Below, piece by piece: positions 27,323 through 36,753 of a stretch of DNA of 64,000 nucleotides. The position numbers were made by a program, and so were the translations under genes. The stretch covers positions 799,501 through 863,500 of the forward strand of contig OU461276.1 in NCBI GenBank assembly GCA_911810475.1, read 5' to 3'. How positions within the stretch are numbered: the first letter of the stretch is position 1; each line of letters begins with the position of its first letter. Origin of the DNA: Candidatus Celerinatantimonas neptuna. Its GTDB lineage: Bacteria; Pseudomonadota; Gammaproteobacteria; Enterobacterales; Celerinatantimonadaceae. Under the pieces are notes generated by a model. It was given only the letters and a program-made list of their open reading frames with translations. It did no database searches and was not told the DNA's origin.

Positions 27323-28855
27323 TCACGCGCATACTGAAATAGTTAAACGAACATGGCCTTGATTTTTCTTATAAAACATCCATGCGTCGTTAGCAAATGC
27401 ATAAAAATAACCCGATTTCTGTGGGCTATACTTCGCTAATTCATGTCCAATCAGAAATATTTCATGTCGACCAAGCGGATCATCCGGATCATCTGATGAA
27501 AGATTATTAGCAACACAACCAATCAAACTCAACCAAGGGTAATGCGCTTCTCGCTTCGCTCCAAACAAATGCAGTGCAAAATTACGGGTCAATCGGCGAA
27601 TAAACGTTTCAAAATTCCCCCATAGTGACAACAGTATTAAAACAATTCCCTGCCAGTTAAATCCGATATACGATACCCCATCTGGCCCACAACTTTTCGA
27701 CTTATCCTTCCATTCACCTTCAGCTAAAAAATGATATGTCTTACCGGCTTCTAACCAGATCCCCGTTTCATTCCAGGGATTACAGGCAAAAACATCCTGT
27801 GTTATCGGAGTATCCTGAGTCAACTCAATACAATGATGATAGGGGGCCTGAATAATTGGAGGGGTCTCATGCCTCTCCCGGGCTGACAATGAAAACAGTG
27901 CCGATTGAGTGCTATCGCTAAAATTAGGAATTGCTCGGGGCCTTGATGGTAAAGCCTGAAACAACCCAGTAAAGGAATCATGCATATCCCCAAGAGCAAA
28001 AGCCTTAATTTGATCAATCATTGCAGGCTTAAAAGCCAAACCACATAGATGTGCTTCATCAAGCATCCATTGCAGAGCTCCGTTCGATAACCCGGCCTGA
28101 GGATACCCCCCTCCGACATCTGAATGAACTCCAGGAAACCATATCTGTATCAGATCAGAATCTGGCGATAGGTTCTCTTCATCCCATAACGTCGGCTGAA
28201 AGCTGGCCCGTCGCTCATCAATCGCAACGGCATGTCGCGCATGCTTAATATTTGGATTTAATTTTGTATCGTTAAACTCATATCGCTCGGGCGAATCAAG
28301 CAGGCTCAAGAGCCCTAAACCAGACGGTATTCCAAGAGCACCAACTGTATCCCATACACCGATAAAATAGATGGGGACATCATCAGTGAATGACCAGTCG
28401 GCTCCCCATTTCTGACGATCAATCTTTTTCCGGTATCCTTCATCAAAGGTGGTCGAAATCCGCTTCCATATCACGTTATCATCAGTTAAATCGCGAATAT
28501 CCAACAAACCGCAACAATACATCATCCCAGCCAAACTTCGAACAGTAAAGGCTCCCCGACTAAATCCAAATAAGAAAATCTCATCGCCCGTGACATAATG
28601 TTCACACAGAAAATGATAAGCACTCATAATATTCTGGCTCAGACCTTTACCAACACCGCCACCGAGGATCTTGTCGTACCAGCTTCGCCCAGACCCAACA
28701 CCGGGATGATAATAAACAAGCTGACGATGACCTTCGTTATCCATTTCCTGAATCGCATTATGAATACGAACGACATTGGTGGGCACCAACACCCCATCAT
28801 GACGTTGGTCAGGTGTTTTCCATGTTCCATCACAACAACAAATGATCTTTTTCAT
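27323..28855 (-). CDS. DUF2235 alpha/beta hydrolase (T6SS Tle1-like) with C-terminal lectin-like domain
   Basis: 510 residues from ATG 28855. The N-terminal DUF2235 domain starts KKIICCCDGTW and carries a Ser-Asp-His set: GFSRG (Ser99), GVWDT (Asp169) and PGVHSDVGGGY (His244). Known DUF2235 proteins include type VI phospholipase effectors and uncharacterised hydrolases. The tail (about 370-510), with GIWLEAGKTYHFLAEGEW, CGPDG and FANDAWMFYKKNQG, resembles LecA-type beta-sandwich domains. The start was chosen because GGAT lies 8-9 bases upstream of 28855; the longer frame begins at TTG. No T6SS gene (vgrG, immunity protein) is adjacent. Confidence 0.8.
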   Translation of the reverse strand: MKKIICCCDGTWKTPDQRHDGVLVPTNVVRIHNAIQEMDNEGHRQLVYYHPGVGSGRSWYDKILGGGVGKGLSQNIMSAYHFLCEHYVTGDEIFLFGFSRGAFTVRSLAGMMYCCGLLDIRDLTDDNVIWKRISTTFDEGYRKKIDRQKWGADWSFTDDVPIYFIGVWDTVGALGIPSGLGLLSLLDSPERYEFNDTKLNPNIKHARHAVAIDERRASFQPTLWDEENLSPDSDLIQIWFPGVHSDVGGGYPQAGLSNGALQWMLDEAHLCGLAFKPAMIDQIKAFALGDMHDSFTGLFQALPSRPRAIPNFSDSTQSALFSLSARERHETPPIIQAPYHHCIELTQDTPITQDVFACNPWNETGIWLEAGKTYHFLAEGEWKDKSKSCGPDGVSYIGFNWQGIVLILLSLWGNFETFIRRLTRNFALHLFGAKREAHYPWLSLIGCVANNLSSDDPDDPLGRHEIFLIGHELAKYSPQKSGYFYAFANDAWMFYKKNQGHVRLTISVCA

Positions 28856-29090
28856 TTCATTCGATCCATTGATATTCGCCATGTGTATCAATTGTAGTTC
28901 TAAAATATGGTATTATTGGTAGAGTCCATAGTTAAAATCAAATCTATCATTTAAAGAAAATATCTGTCTGAGTGACAGTAATCGACTTAACGTTCAACAG
29001 ATTGATGAGCTGATTTCTTCATCGTTATATCGCAGAATATTATTCAGCGAATCAAAACTGCCATTAAATAAAAATTGGGATATATATCAA

Positions 29091-29363
29091 TTATTTGATA
29101 TACGAATCAACAATTTTTAATACAACATCAAGATCCGATTCTCGTTTATCCGGATCGGCTTGATGAGCAATATGTTCAACTAAATGACCTTTGACCACTT
29201 CACGCATCAGGCCATTCACAGCACCTCGAATTGCCGATATTTGCTGCAAAATATCTTTACATTCATGAGGTTGTCCAAGCATATTTTTAACCCCGTTGAT
29301 TTGTCCCTGAATTTTATTGAGCCGGGCTATCAGTTGTGCTCGATTACGAGTCGTATGAGGCAT
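29091..29363 (-). CDS. rcnR: Nickel/cobalt-responsive repressor RcnR
   Basis: 90 residues from ATG 29363, the exact family length; the upstream extension was rejected because RcnR metal binding needs a free N-terminus. Metal ligands match E. coli: His3 (MPHTT), Cys35 (PHECK), His60 and His64 (KGHLVEH). [15 protein letters not shown] is the CsoR/RcnR-family core helix. Ni2+ or Co2+ releases it from DNA and induces rcnA, which lies divergently 118 bases away. Ribosome site AAGGAT upstream. Confidence 0.95.
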   Translation of the reverse strand: MPHTTRNRAQLIARLNKIQGQINGVKNMLGQPHECKDILQQISAIRGAVNGLMREVVKGHLVEHIAHQADPDKRESDLDVVLKIVDSYIK

Positions 29364-29414
29364 TTGAATCATCCTTCTATAAACACATTTCAACTAAAAA
29401 CAGACTTGAAATTA

Positions 29415-29429
29415 TACTAGGGGGGAGTA
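29415..29429. promoter_or_regulatory. RcnR operator
   Basis: TACTAGGGGGGAGTA fits the RcnR site built of TACT and AGTA flanking six G and one spacer base; the spacer is on the opposite side of the G-run from the E. coli order. It lies in the divergent rcnR/rcnA region, so one site could control both. Confidence 0.85.
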
Positions 29430-29481
29430 TATTTAATATAGTCATTTATTATTTTATTAATGGAAAGGACAGAGCAAAACA

Positions 29482-30276
29482 ATGGACGTTTCAACGCTCC
29501 TCCAGCAAGGAAATGCCTGGTTTTTTATCCCCAGTGCCATCTTACTTGGCGCTTTACATGGTTTAGAACCGGGCCATTCTAAAACAATGATGGCTGCTTT
29601 TATCATTGCCATCAAAGGAACCGTAAAGCAAGCTATTTTACTTGGGTTGGCTGCAACACTTTCACATACAATTGTCGTCTGGCTTATTGCATTTGGCGGC
29701 ATGTATATAAGCCGGCAATTGACCGCACAGGCAATGGAACCTTGGATGCAAATGATATCAGCCATTATCATACTTTCCACGGCCGCCTGGATGTTCTATC
29801 GAACCTGGAGTGGAGCCCATGAATGGAAAACAGCTCACCACCATGATCATAGCCATCACCATCAAAATTTATCCATTCATAGCAACAATCAGGAATTTCA
29901 GGATGCACATGAGAGAGCTCATGCACATGACATTGAAAGACGTTTTTCCAATAAAAGTGCTACAAATTTTCAAATCCTATTATTTGGATTAACAGGTGGA
30001 TTAATGCCTTGCCCAGCGGCAATCACCGTATTGTTAATTTGTATCCAGCTCAAAGCATTAGCCGTCGGAGCGACCTTAGTTGTCTCATTCAGCATCGGTT
30101 TAGCTTTAACTCTTGTAACCGTTGGAGTCGGAGCCGCGATTAGTGTTCAACAAGTCACGAAACGCTGGGGAGGGTTCAAAACATTTGCCAGACAAGCCCC
30201 CTATCTATCTTGTCTACTAATTACTGGTGTAGGGATCTATATGGGACTCCACGGCTATATGGGACTGAACCACTAA
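29482..30276 (+). CDS. rcnA: Nickel/cobalt efflux protein RcnA
   Basis: 264-residue inner-membrane protein with about six spans. ALLGALHGLEPGHSKTMMAAF-like opening (residues about 22-41) and GLTGGLMPCPAAITVLL are family signatures. A His-rich cytoplasmic or periplasmic loop (about 117-150, HHHDHSHHH) is typical for metal handling. Exports Ni2+ and Co2+. Divergent from its regulator rcnR, with ATG at 29482 after GGAAAGGACAG. Confidence 0.94.
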   Translation: MDVSTLLQQGNAWFFIPSAILLGALHGLEPGHSKTMMAAFIIAIKGTVKQAILLGLAATLSHTIVVWLIAFGGMYISRQLTAQAMEPWMQMISAIIILSTAAWMFYRTWSGAHEWKTAHHHDHSHHHQNLSIHSNNQEFQDAHERAHAHDIERRFSNKSATNFQILLFGLTGGLMPCPAAITVLLICIQLKALAVGATLVVSFSIGLALTLVTVGVGAAISVQQVTKRWGGFKTFARQAPYLSCLLITGVGIYMGLHGYMGLNH

Positions 30277-30419
30277 TTTTCAAATTTTAGCAGGTTGTGG
30301 AAATGTTCTTATCCATTGATAGATATTATGTCATTACAGAGCGCATCAGGATAAGTCCTGTCAGAGCATCTACAAAACAGGGCTTGGTCACAGACCTGAA
30401 GGCTCTTCAATAATAGAGA

Positions 30420-31910
30420 TTAACTTGCTTTCATCATACGAGAGAGTTCACTCAATGCCGGATGATGACAAATTGCATTGGCAACTAATTCTGATACAGC
30501 GTAGGCTCCTTTGATTTGAAAATGCGTTGTATCTGGCAAATCCCAACACCCGACACGATTTAAATAATGAGGATAGCGAACCGGATCAACTGCCAGCCAA
30601 TAATCTTTCCAAGATGATTCACCTAAGCGGTTCACCAGATCAATCGTTGCTGACTCAATATCCAACACCGCGACATCATTCTCTGTCGCTGTATCTTTAA
30701 CTGTTTGGGAATAATTCCCTACAAACGCATACCCTTTTTGAGCATTTTGAAACGTCGAGTGACCATGAACCACAGGGAATCCCATCTGTCCTTGGGCATT
30801 CAATACCCGCGTCGTCGGTGTTAATAAAACAGGAATCAACTCAAATTGGCGGGCCTGTTCCAAATAGAATTCAAGGGAATACTGAAAAGATAATTCTGGA
30901 TGCTCTGGTGGACATTGACACACGCTTTGCGGTGTATTCGGATAAGTCGCGAGATTGGCAACATCATAAGTCCCTCTGCCTTCAAGCGAAGCATCGGCCT
31001 TTTCATCATTATGTCCCATTTGGATCAATAAATAATCACCGGCCTTAGCCAGACTTTTAAGATAGCGAAACCAGCCTTCATGCCGGTAAGAACGAGAACT
31101 CCGGCCAGGTTTTGCCGCATTGATCACCATCACTTTCGAATCATCAAACCATTGTTCTAACTGTTGTCCCCAACCTGTTTGTGGCGCAACCAATGGCGCA
31201 TAGCTTGACGCTGTCGAATCACCGACCAGAAGAATACGGACATCAGCCTGATCCATTCGTACTTTCCGTTGTCTTAACCTCTCAAGATCAAAAACAGGCA
31301 CATCGCCATAAACATCCGGAACTGCGATCGGCGTAAAATAAAGATCGGTAAGAATCGTGTTACCACTTTGTCCACTGGCTGAATCGTAATTACGATTGAC
31401 CCAAATTATATTCACCAGCTGATCAAACAGCGGTTGCCAACACGCATCATAATGGACCGGATCAAAATCTTCCGGTAACCCAACCTGAGCCAAAGCTCTC
31501 GCAAATCCCTGATAGAAATATGCTCTAGTTTTTCTATAGAGTTTTGAGCATTGATGCTGGCAACTAGCGAAGTGTTTCATCAACTGCACAGGGCCAGGAA
31601 AGCCTAACGCCACCGCCATATCCGAAACTAACAGCTCTGTCAGAGGATTCAAATGAATGATCCATTCATCATAAAGATCTCCGAAGCCCCCTTCACAAAA
31701 AGCACACAGACGAATCCCCCGACATTGCTCATCGTCTAAAACAGCTTCACTTGCTTCAATAACTAAAGGCGGCATCATAGCCGCCGAAAGTTGATAATAG
31801 CCTTGTCGATCGGTCTGAGTTTGAAACTGCTCACCCTGACTATCAACAATATTCATTTGAACAGGGAATCGCAGTAATTGAGCACTCACTTTCCCTTGAA
31901 TAGTGACCAT
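30420..31910 (-). CDS. CE12-type pectin/rhamnogalacturonan acetylesterase without signal peptide (PaeY-like)
   Basis: 496 residues from ATG 31910, which has AAAGGGG just upstream; a TTG at 31925 adds five codons. N-terminal Ig-like domain (about 1-50, GKVSAQLLRF to GYYQLS), then a SGNH hydrolase domain: LLVGDSTAS (block I Ser), GRSSRSYR, GHNDEK (block III Asn) and the C-terminal DTTHFQIKGAYAVSE (Asp, His). The family removes acetyl groups from pectin. Unlike its upstream paralogue it has no signal peptide or lipobox, suggesting a cytoplasmic location or export by another route. It lies 21 bases after the paralogue, in the same pectin cluster. Confidence 0.8.
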   Translation of the reverse strand: MVTIQGKVSAQLLRFPVQMNIVDSQGEQFQTQTDRQGYYQLSAAMMPPLVIEASEAVLDDEQCRGIRLCAFCEGGFGDLYDEWIIHLNPLTELLVSDMAVALGFPGPVQLMKHFASCQHQCSKLYRKTRAYFYQGFARALAQVGLPEDFDPVHYDACWQPLFDQLVNIIWVNRNYDSASGQSGNTILTDLYFTPIAVPDVYGDVPVFDLERLRQRKVRMDQADVRILLVGDSTASSYAPLVAPQTGWGQQLEQWFDDSKVMVINAAKPGRSSRSYRHEGWFRYLKSLAKAGDYLLIQMGHNDEKADASLEGRGTYDVANLATYPNTPQSVCQCPPEHPELSFQYSLEFYLEQARQFELIPVLLTPTTRVLNAQGQMGFPVVHGHSTFQNAQKGYAFVGNYSQTVKDTATENDVAVLDIESATIDLVNRLGESSWKDYWLAVDPVRYPHYLNRVGCWDLPDTTHFQIKGAYAVSELVANAICHHPALSELSRMMKAS

Positions 31911-31931
31911 ATGACCCCTTTTCAATCCATT

Positions 31932-33554
31932 TTACTGAGATATCAGATACTGGGCTAACGGATGCAATCGGGGCTGCTGGCGGATATCCGAAGCTACGAT
32001 TCCTGCAACTGCTTTTGCCCCGCATTCCTGAAAATGAGTACTGTCGGGCTTATCCCAGCGACCCGTCCTGCCTTTGTAATAAGGATATTGAATCGTATCG
32101 ACAGCTAACCAATAATCTTTTCAATGGACATTCCCGACCCGATTAGCAAACTGAATTGTTCTTGTTTCAATATCCAACATCACAACATCGTTGACTCTAG
32201 CCGTATCTTTAATGGTCTGGCTGTAATCACCGACATAAGCAAACGAAGTCCCATTTTTGTTTTTCGTTTTATGACCATAAACGATCGGTGTCAGGGTTTT
32301 ACCATGCGCATTTTTAAACCGGGTCGTCGGCGTTAGCAAAACAGGAATCAAGCCATGAGAACGGGCATAATGAATATAAAATTCCAACGATTTAGCAAAC
32401 GACATTTGAGGTTGACCTTGCGGATATTGCATCTTTCCTTTTGCATCATTCGGGTAGGTGCATAAATTGCCAACATCAACCGCTCCCCGCCCTGATTTCG
32501 CGGCATCACATTTTTCATCATTGTGCCCCATTTCAATAAACAGATAATCGCCAGGACGCATCATACTGGATAAATAACGAAACCAGCCTTCATTACGATA
32601 GAGGCGAGAACTGCGACCTGATTTAGCGCCATCAATCACCTGAACTTTTTCCGGATTAAATTGTTGCTGAAAGACCTGCCCCCACCCCATTCGCGGATAT
32701 TTATAATCAGGATAGATAGATGCCGTTGAATCGCCGACAATGAAAATTCGGTATTGAGCCTGATTAACTAGCCGCTGTTTACGATAAATTGAGTCCAAAT
32801 CAACCGACATCACATGACCATCACGGTCATTCACCGCAATCGGCCGGAAAAAATGATCGGTTAAAGTCGTTCCGGATGGGATCCCTTTTTTACTTTTATA
32901 GCCCCGATTCACCCATAGCAGCGAAAATAGAGACTGGACATCCCGATACCATTTATGAGAATAAGTTATCGGATTAAAATCAGCAGGTAATTGCAGCTTA
33001 GCCAGGGCATTATCAAAGATTTGATGAAAATGCTTGAGCGATTGCTGATAATTCTCAGACGTGACTGCAATGCTTGTCTTCGCTTCAATGAATTGCTCAG
33101 GTCCTGAATAACCGGCTGTCTGAGCAATTTCTGATGTCATCAAATCGGTCAGTGGATTTAAATTTACCCGAACTTGCCCTGATTGACTCTCTTTGGACGG
33201 AACATAAACAGCCGCAAGACAAATCCCCATCGGCCTGTCTTCACGAGTACATTGCCCATTGCGCTCTGTCGCAGAGAGAATCAGTGGTGGCACAAGTGCA
33301 GAGGTTGAAAGTCGATAATAGCCCTGTGAATCGGTTTTCACAACAACGCGATGTCCTTGCTGATCTTTAACCGTAATTGTCGCAGGAAAACGCATTAATG
33401 GAGCACTGACCTGTCCTTGAATCATCAGATGATTCTGAGGGATTGATTGAAGAGTCGATGTATTCGATGGTCTTAAATGAGTTCCTGAGGCACAACCTGT
33501 CAAAGTTGCAAAAAAACATAAAGCAAGTGTCGAATGAATCAAGATACCTTTCAT
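31932..33554 (-). pseudogene. CE12-type acetylesterase lipoprotein (PaeY-like) interrupted by an in-frame TGA
   Basis: From ATG 33554 the product has a lipoprotein signal (LTGC lipobox), an Ig-like domain and a SGNH domain (IVGDSTAS, GRSSRLYR, GHNDEK). Translation stops at a TGA at 32121-32123. Past that TGA the same frame continues KDYWLAVDTIQYPYYKG and DSTHFQECGAKAV to TAA at 31932-31934, colinear with the intact paralogue, which reads SWKDYWLAVD. The TGA thus replaces a Trp TGG codon, and the Asp-His catalytic pair lies beyond it. Truncated protein (477 residues) would be inactive. Either a recent nonsense mutation or a base error. Confidence 0.85.
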
Positions 33555-33690
33555 ATAGATTGTCCATGTGGCGACGAATATTACCTTCAAATATGAATAA
33601 ACACCGTTGTGCTCTTCATTATGACGGATATAGGTTCCTTCTGCTTAGTACATGCTGACATTGAAAAATCGTTTGGGCTGATTAGTTTAA

Positions 33691-33725
33691 GCAGGGCTCA
33701 ATGACACAATGTCAATAAGCCCTGC
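33691..33725 (-). terminator. Hairpin after pemA
   Basis: GCAGGGCT (33691-33698) pairs with AGCCCTGC (33718-33725), and the loop itself contains a TGACA/TGTCA stem. It begins 6 bases after the pemA stop and is followed on the minus strand by TTAAACT, a weak T-tract. Confidence 0.6.
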
Positions 33726-33731
33726 AACGAA

Positions 33732-34817
33732 TCATGATTTATACCATGTACCACCGAGTATTTTGTCAATACTTACTGATTTCGCTTGTTGCTCTGTTAA
33801 TTGTGGTCGTTGTGGAGATTTCTTAGCCCCTGGGCCAAAACTGTGATATTCAACAAAACGGGCATCTTTATCTGGATAAAACCATTTTCTTTGGTGATCT
33901 TTAGACCAGCCCGACATTTTATCCCAACCGTACAAATGATCATCCATGTAGCAGTTGTAATAAAGTGTTGCACCAATGGCATTAGGATCAGCATAGCGCC
34001 CATCTTTAAAAGTTCGGGTCGGATGCCATGGTCTTCCCAGACCATAACTATCTTTAGGAACCCCCGGTTCTTTTAACAATCGGCTATTTATAAATACCAA
34101 TCCATACTTTTGGTGAATATCCGTACTCGGCGCACTGATATACCCCATAGGAGAAACATCTCTGGCCCGATGTCTGGCAATAATAGAACAATGATCAAAA
34201 ACAGCAGTGCCACCGCCAAAGATAAAATCAACATTCCCTTTAACAGTACAATTTTTAAAATAGCTGACGCTGCCATGTTTAGCCATTAACGAATCTTGAT
34301 ATCCATCAATCAAGACATTCTCAACCTTGGCATGTTTGGCATTAGAGCCTATGGATAACGCAACCGCTTGAGGGGCATTCAGTTTGGTCGAGTCCCCTTT
34401 TGCTTTTAGATCATTGGCGGGATAATCAAATGTGTTACGAATCGTCATATTTTTAAGCGTGACATCACCCGCTTTAACCCGAACAACAAAACTCTTTGAT
34501 GTTCCCCATTTTTTACCACTCGGCGATTTCATACCCGACGCTGAAGTGTACTGAATGATCGTTTTATCACGATTTTCACCAATTAAAGTAACGTGACTCG
34601 CTCTGATGCTAAATTTCTCGATATAAGTGCCATTTTTAACAAAAATTGTAAAATGAGGCTTATGACTTTGTTTAGCAACGGCCAAAGCTTGAGTAATCTT
34701 CGAGTAATGATGAGGCATCCCTGGAGAACCATGAGAAACAATCGCATCATAGCTTGCTGCGTAACTTGAAAAACAAATAACAAGCGGAACAGCCATCATC
34801 AAAGCAGTCCGTTTCAT
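33732..34817 (-). CDS. pemA: Pectin methylesterase, CE8
   Basis: 361 residues: signal peptide (cleavage near SYAA, about 21), then a right-handed beta-helix of the CE8 family. Active-site residues as in Dickeya PemA: GYQDSL (Gln174, Asp175), GNVDFIFGGG (Asp197) and GRPW (Arg262). De-esterifies pectin so that lyases can act; secreted or periplasmic. It starts 15 bases after the upstream KdgM-like gene ends, with AAGGAGA before the ATG, so it shares their transcript. Confidence 0.93.
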   Translation of the reverse strand: MKRTALMMAVPLVICFSSYAASYDAIVSHGSPGMPHHYSKITQALAVAKQSHKPHFTIFVKNGTYIEKFSIRASHVTLIGENRDKTIIQYTSASGMKSPSGKKWGTSKSFVVRVKAGDVTLKNMTIRNTFDYPANDLKAKGDSTKLNAPQAVALSIGSNAKHAKVENVLIDGYQDSLMAKHGSVSYFKNCTVKGNVDFIFGGGTAVFDHCSIIARHRARDVSPMGYISAPSTDIHQKYGLVFINSRLLKEPGVPKDSYGLGRPWHPTRTFKDGRYADPNAIGATLYYNCYMDDHLYGWDKMSGWSKDHQRKWFYPDKDARFVEYHSFGPGAKKSPQRPQLTEQQAKSVSIDKILGGTWYKS

Positions 34818-34832
34818 AATCCTTCTCCTTAT

Positions 34833-35582
34833 CTAGAAAGAATAATTAAAGCCGGCAGTTAACCGAGCTTCTCGCGTATTGCGTTCAGTCGAAGCGGCTT
34901 TGTCTTCAACTCCCAGATAAGGCTGCCAGTGATCGCCTGCGCGATAAGCAACTTTTAATCGTTGTTCATAATTGGATTTTCTATTGTCATATAGAACATA
35001 GTTCGCATGTTTAAAGGTAAATGCATATGACACTAACAATGCATCAGATAGGTGGTAATCGCCACCAACCATCAATGCGTTACGGTGGCGGGTCGACAGA
35101 CGGGATTTTCCTTTCTTGTGGCTAAATTTGCGTATCTCATAATTATATTTAGCAAATAGAGATAACTTAGGCCCCCAAGTATAATTAAGTTTGACACCCG
35201 GCATATAACGGGCACCACTATTCCCTGGATCACTAATTTCTCCGGTATAATCATGGTCATCACCAACGCCGGTATAAAACTTAGCCCGTAATAAAGGTGT
35301 CACTGAAAATTTATCATTTACATGATAGCGGTAATGAATATCAAATATATTGCTGTAACTGACAACATCATCTAATGTGTCATTCTTTTTATTGATGAGG
35401 TTGACTCCGACTCCCAAATAAAGACAATTAGAGAAACCGTAATTAATATATAGCCTATCACTATGAACGCGGTTATAAGTTCTATAGTTATGTTCATACG
35501 AAATAGCACTTGTATCAGCCATCGATGATACAGAAAAAAGACCAAGCAGGATCGATGGTATAATCAATCTATAATTTTTCAT
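34833..35582 (-). CDS. KdgM-family oligogalacturonate porin (copy 3)
   Basis: 249 residues: signal peptide ending SSMA, then a beta-barrel of about twelve strands with alternating aromatic residues and a terminal FNYSF. The opening AISYEHNYRTYNRVHSDRLYI and the basic strands (RLKVAYRAGDHWQPYLGVEDKA) are typical of KdgM/NanC channels, which let acidic oligosaccharides through the outer membrane by a Lys/Arg-lined pore. 19 bases downstream of copy 2. Confidence 0.85.
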   Translation of the reverse strand: MKNYRLIIPSILLGLFSVSSMADTSAISYEHNYRTYNRVHSDRLYINYGFSNCLYLGVGVNLINKKNDTLDDVVSYSNIFDIHYRYHVNDKFSVTPLLRAKFYTGVGDDHDYTGEISDPGNSGARYMPGVKLNYTWGPKLSLFAKYNYEIRKFSHKKGKSRLSTRHRNALMVGGDYHLSDALLVSYAFTFKHANYVLYDNRKSNYEQRLKVAYRAGDHWQPYLGVEDKAASTERNTREARLTAGFNYSF

Positions 35583-35601
35583 AAAATTTACCTATATCTA
35601 T

Positions 35602-36414
35602 TTAAAAATACCAATTCACACCTGTTTTAATAACAGCTTGCTGGTGATCTGAAGAACCGGATACAGCTTTCTGATCAATTTCTAAATAGGGTATTATTTT
35701 TTTCCATCCAGTATATTGAAATTTAATTTCATTATATAAATAACCATGCTTATTATTATAAAGATAATATTTTTTATCGTTGCATGAAGAGCTGGAACAA
35801 CTCTGGGCAGCATTGACATAACGGGCATAATCATAAAGAACTATATAGGTCAATTTTAGATCTTTAATTCCTCTATAAGTAATACCTGTTTCAAATCGAT
35901 GGGTACCGATATCCCCTTTCTTACGATATTCAGTTTCTACACCACTGACCGTTTGGGTTGCATAACGATCCGAACGACTGTACTGGCGGTACTGATACCG
36001 ATAACGAATATATCCAGACCAGGTTTTAGATAGTTTTCGGTTGATTTTTCCACCGATCAAATATTGTAAACTATCACTAGACATATCCATTTCAAACGAA
36101 GGTGTCATACTGGTTTTTTTGGTTAATTTCATTGAATGACTAATAACTAACCCTGCACTACCACCATATTCATTTTGGTACATATAATCTTTATCATTTG
36201 GATATGCACTAAATTTAACTTCGAAGTGCCACTTATTAGGTGTTTGATGCACTATTTTGATTGAATCACCATTTTTTCGACTCTCTGTCTTATAATTATG
36301 TTCATACTGAAGGTACGTCTTTCCTGGTACTTTATGTTCTATTTGCTCTGCAGCATTAGCACTACTTGAAAATATAATTAATAATCCAACAAGACCTACA
36401 TATCTTTTATACAT
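35602..36414 (-). CDS. KdgM-family oligogalacturonate porin (copy 2)
   Basis: 270 residues with signal peptide (cleavage near ANA, about 21) and a C-terminal VNWYF beta-signal. YLQYEHNYKTESRKNGDSIKI at the start and W-x-Y-I-RYRYQYR strands are KdgM-like. A Cys pair in a loop (QSCSSSSCND) could form a disulphide not seen in the other two copies. First gene of the second pectin transcript (copy 2, copy 3, pemA, then the esterases after a hairpin). Confidence 0.83.
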   Translation of the reverse strand: MYKRYVGLVGLLIIFSSSANAAEQIEHKVPGKTYLQYEHNYKTESRKNGDSIKIVHQTPNKWHFEVKFSAYPNDKDYMYQNEYGGSAGLVISHSMKLTKKTSMTPSFEMDMSSDSLQYLIGGKINRKLSKTWSGYIRYRYQYRQYSRSDRYATQTVSGVETEYRKKGDIGTHRFETGITYRGIKDLKLTYIVLYDYARYVNAAQSCSSSSCNDKKYYLYNNKHGYLYNEIKFQYTGWKKIIPYLEIDQKAVSGSSDHQQAVIKTGVNWYF

Positions 36415-36534
36415 AGTATTACCTAATAATTCATTTTTTATTTATAAATTTTTAATTATTTCAAATCAAAAATATCAAATCTGTATCGATGGTTATGAAT
36501 TAACTATTAAATTATTTTGATAAGAAAAGTCTTG

Positions 36535-36572
36535 TTAAAGTCAAAAGATATAATTACATTTTTTGACTTTAA
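36535..36572. promoter_or_regulatory. Perfect 12-bp inverted repeat upstream of the second porin transcript
   Basis: TTAAAGTCAAAA (36535-36546) and TTTTGACTTTAA (36561-36572) are exact inverted copies with a 14-base spacer. The low GC content argues against a terminator, so an operator is suggested. It does not resemble the KdgR consensus. Confidence 0.4.
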
Positions 36573-36711
36573 TAAATGGCTAATTTCATAAATAAACATA
36601 AAATAATTTATACAACTCTAATAATATAGCCATTGATATAATTAAAACAATATTCAATTTAAATAAAAATTGTTACAAGTAACGCATGGTTATCATTCCC
36701 TATAAATGAAA

Positions 36712-36745
36712 ATAAATATCTAGTGACGAATCACCAGATATTTAT
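36712..36745 (-). terminator. Probable terminator of the kdgM-pelX transcript
   Basis: ATAAATATCTAGTG (36712-36725) and CACCAGATATTTAT (36732-36745) pair over 14 positions with one mismatch and a 6-base loop, starting 8 bases after the pelX stop. On the minus strand TTTCATTTAT follows. Confidence 0.6.
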
Positions 36746-36753
36746 CGAATCAT

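Larger units (their letters stand above)
36415..36753. other. Region between pelX and the second KdgM-like gene
   Basis: 339 very AT-rich bases. It contains a hairpin after pelX (36712-36745) and a perfect 12-bp inverted repeat (36535-36572), and should hold the promoter of the downstream porin-pemA transcript. Confidence 0.55.

Noticed and set aside
32121-32123. TGA read as Trp or selenocysteine
   Set aside because: Other genes use TGA as stop (for example ganB), the paralogue has Trp, and no SECIS-like hairpin is evident.
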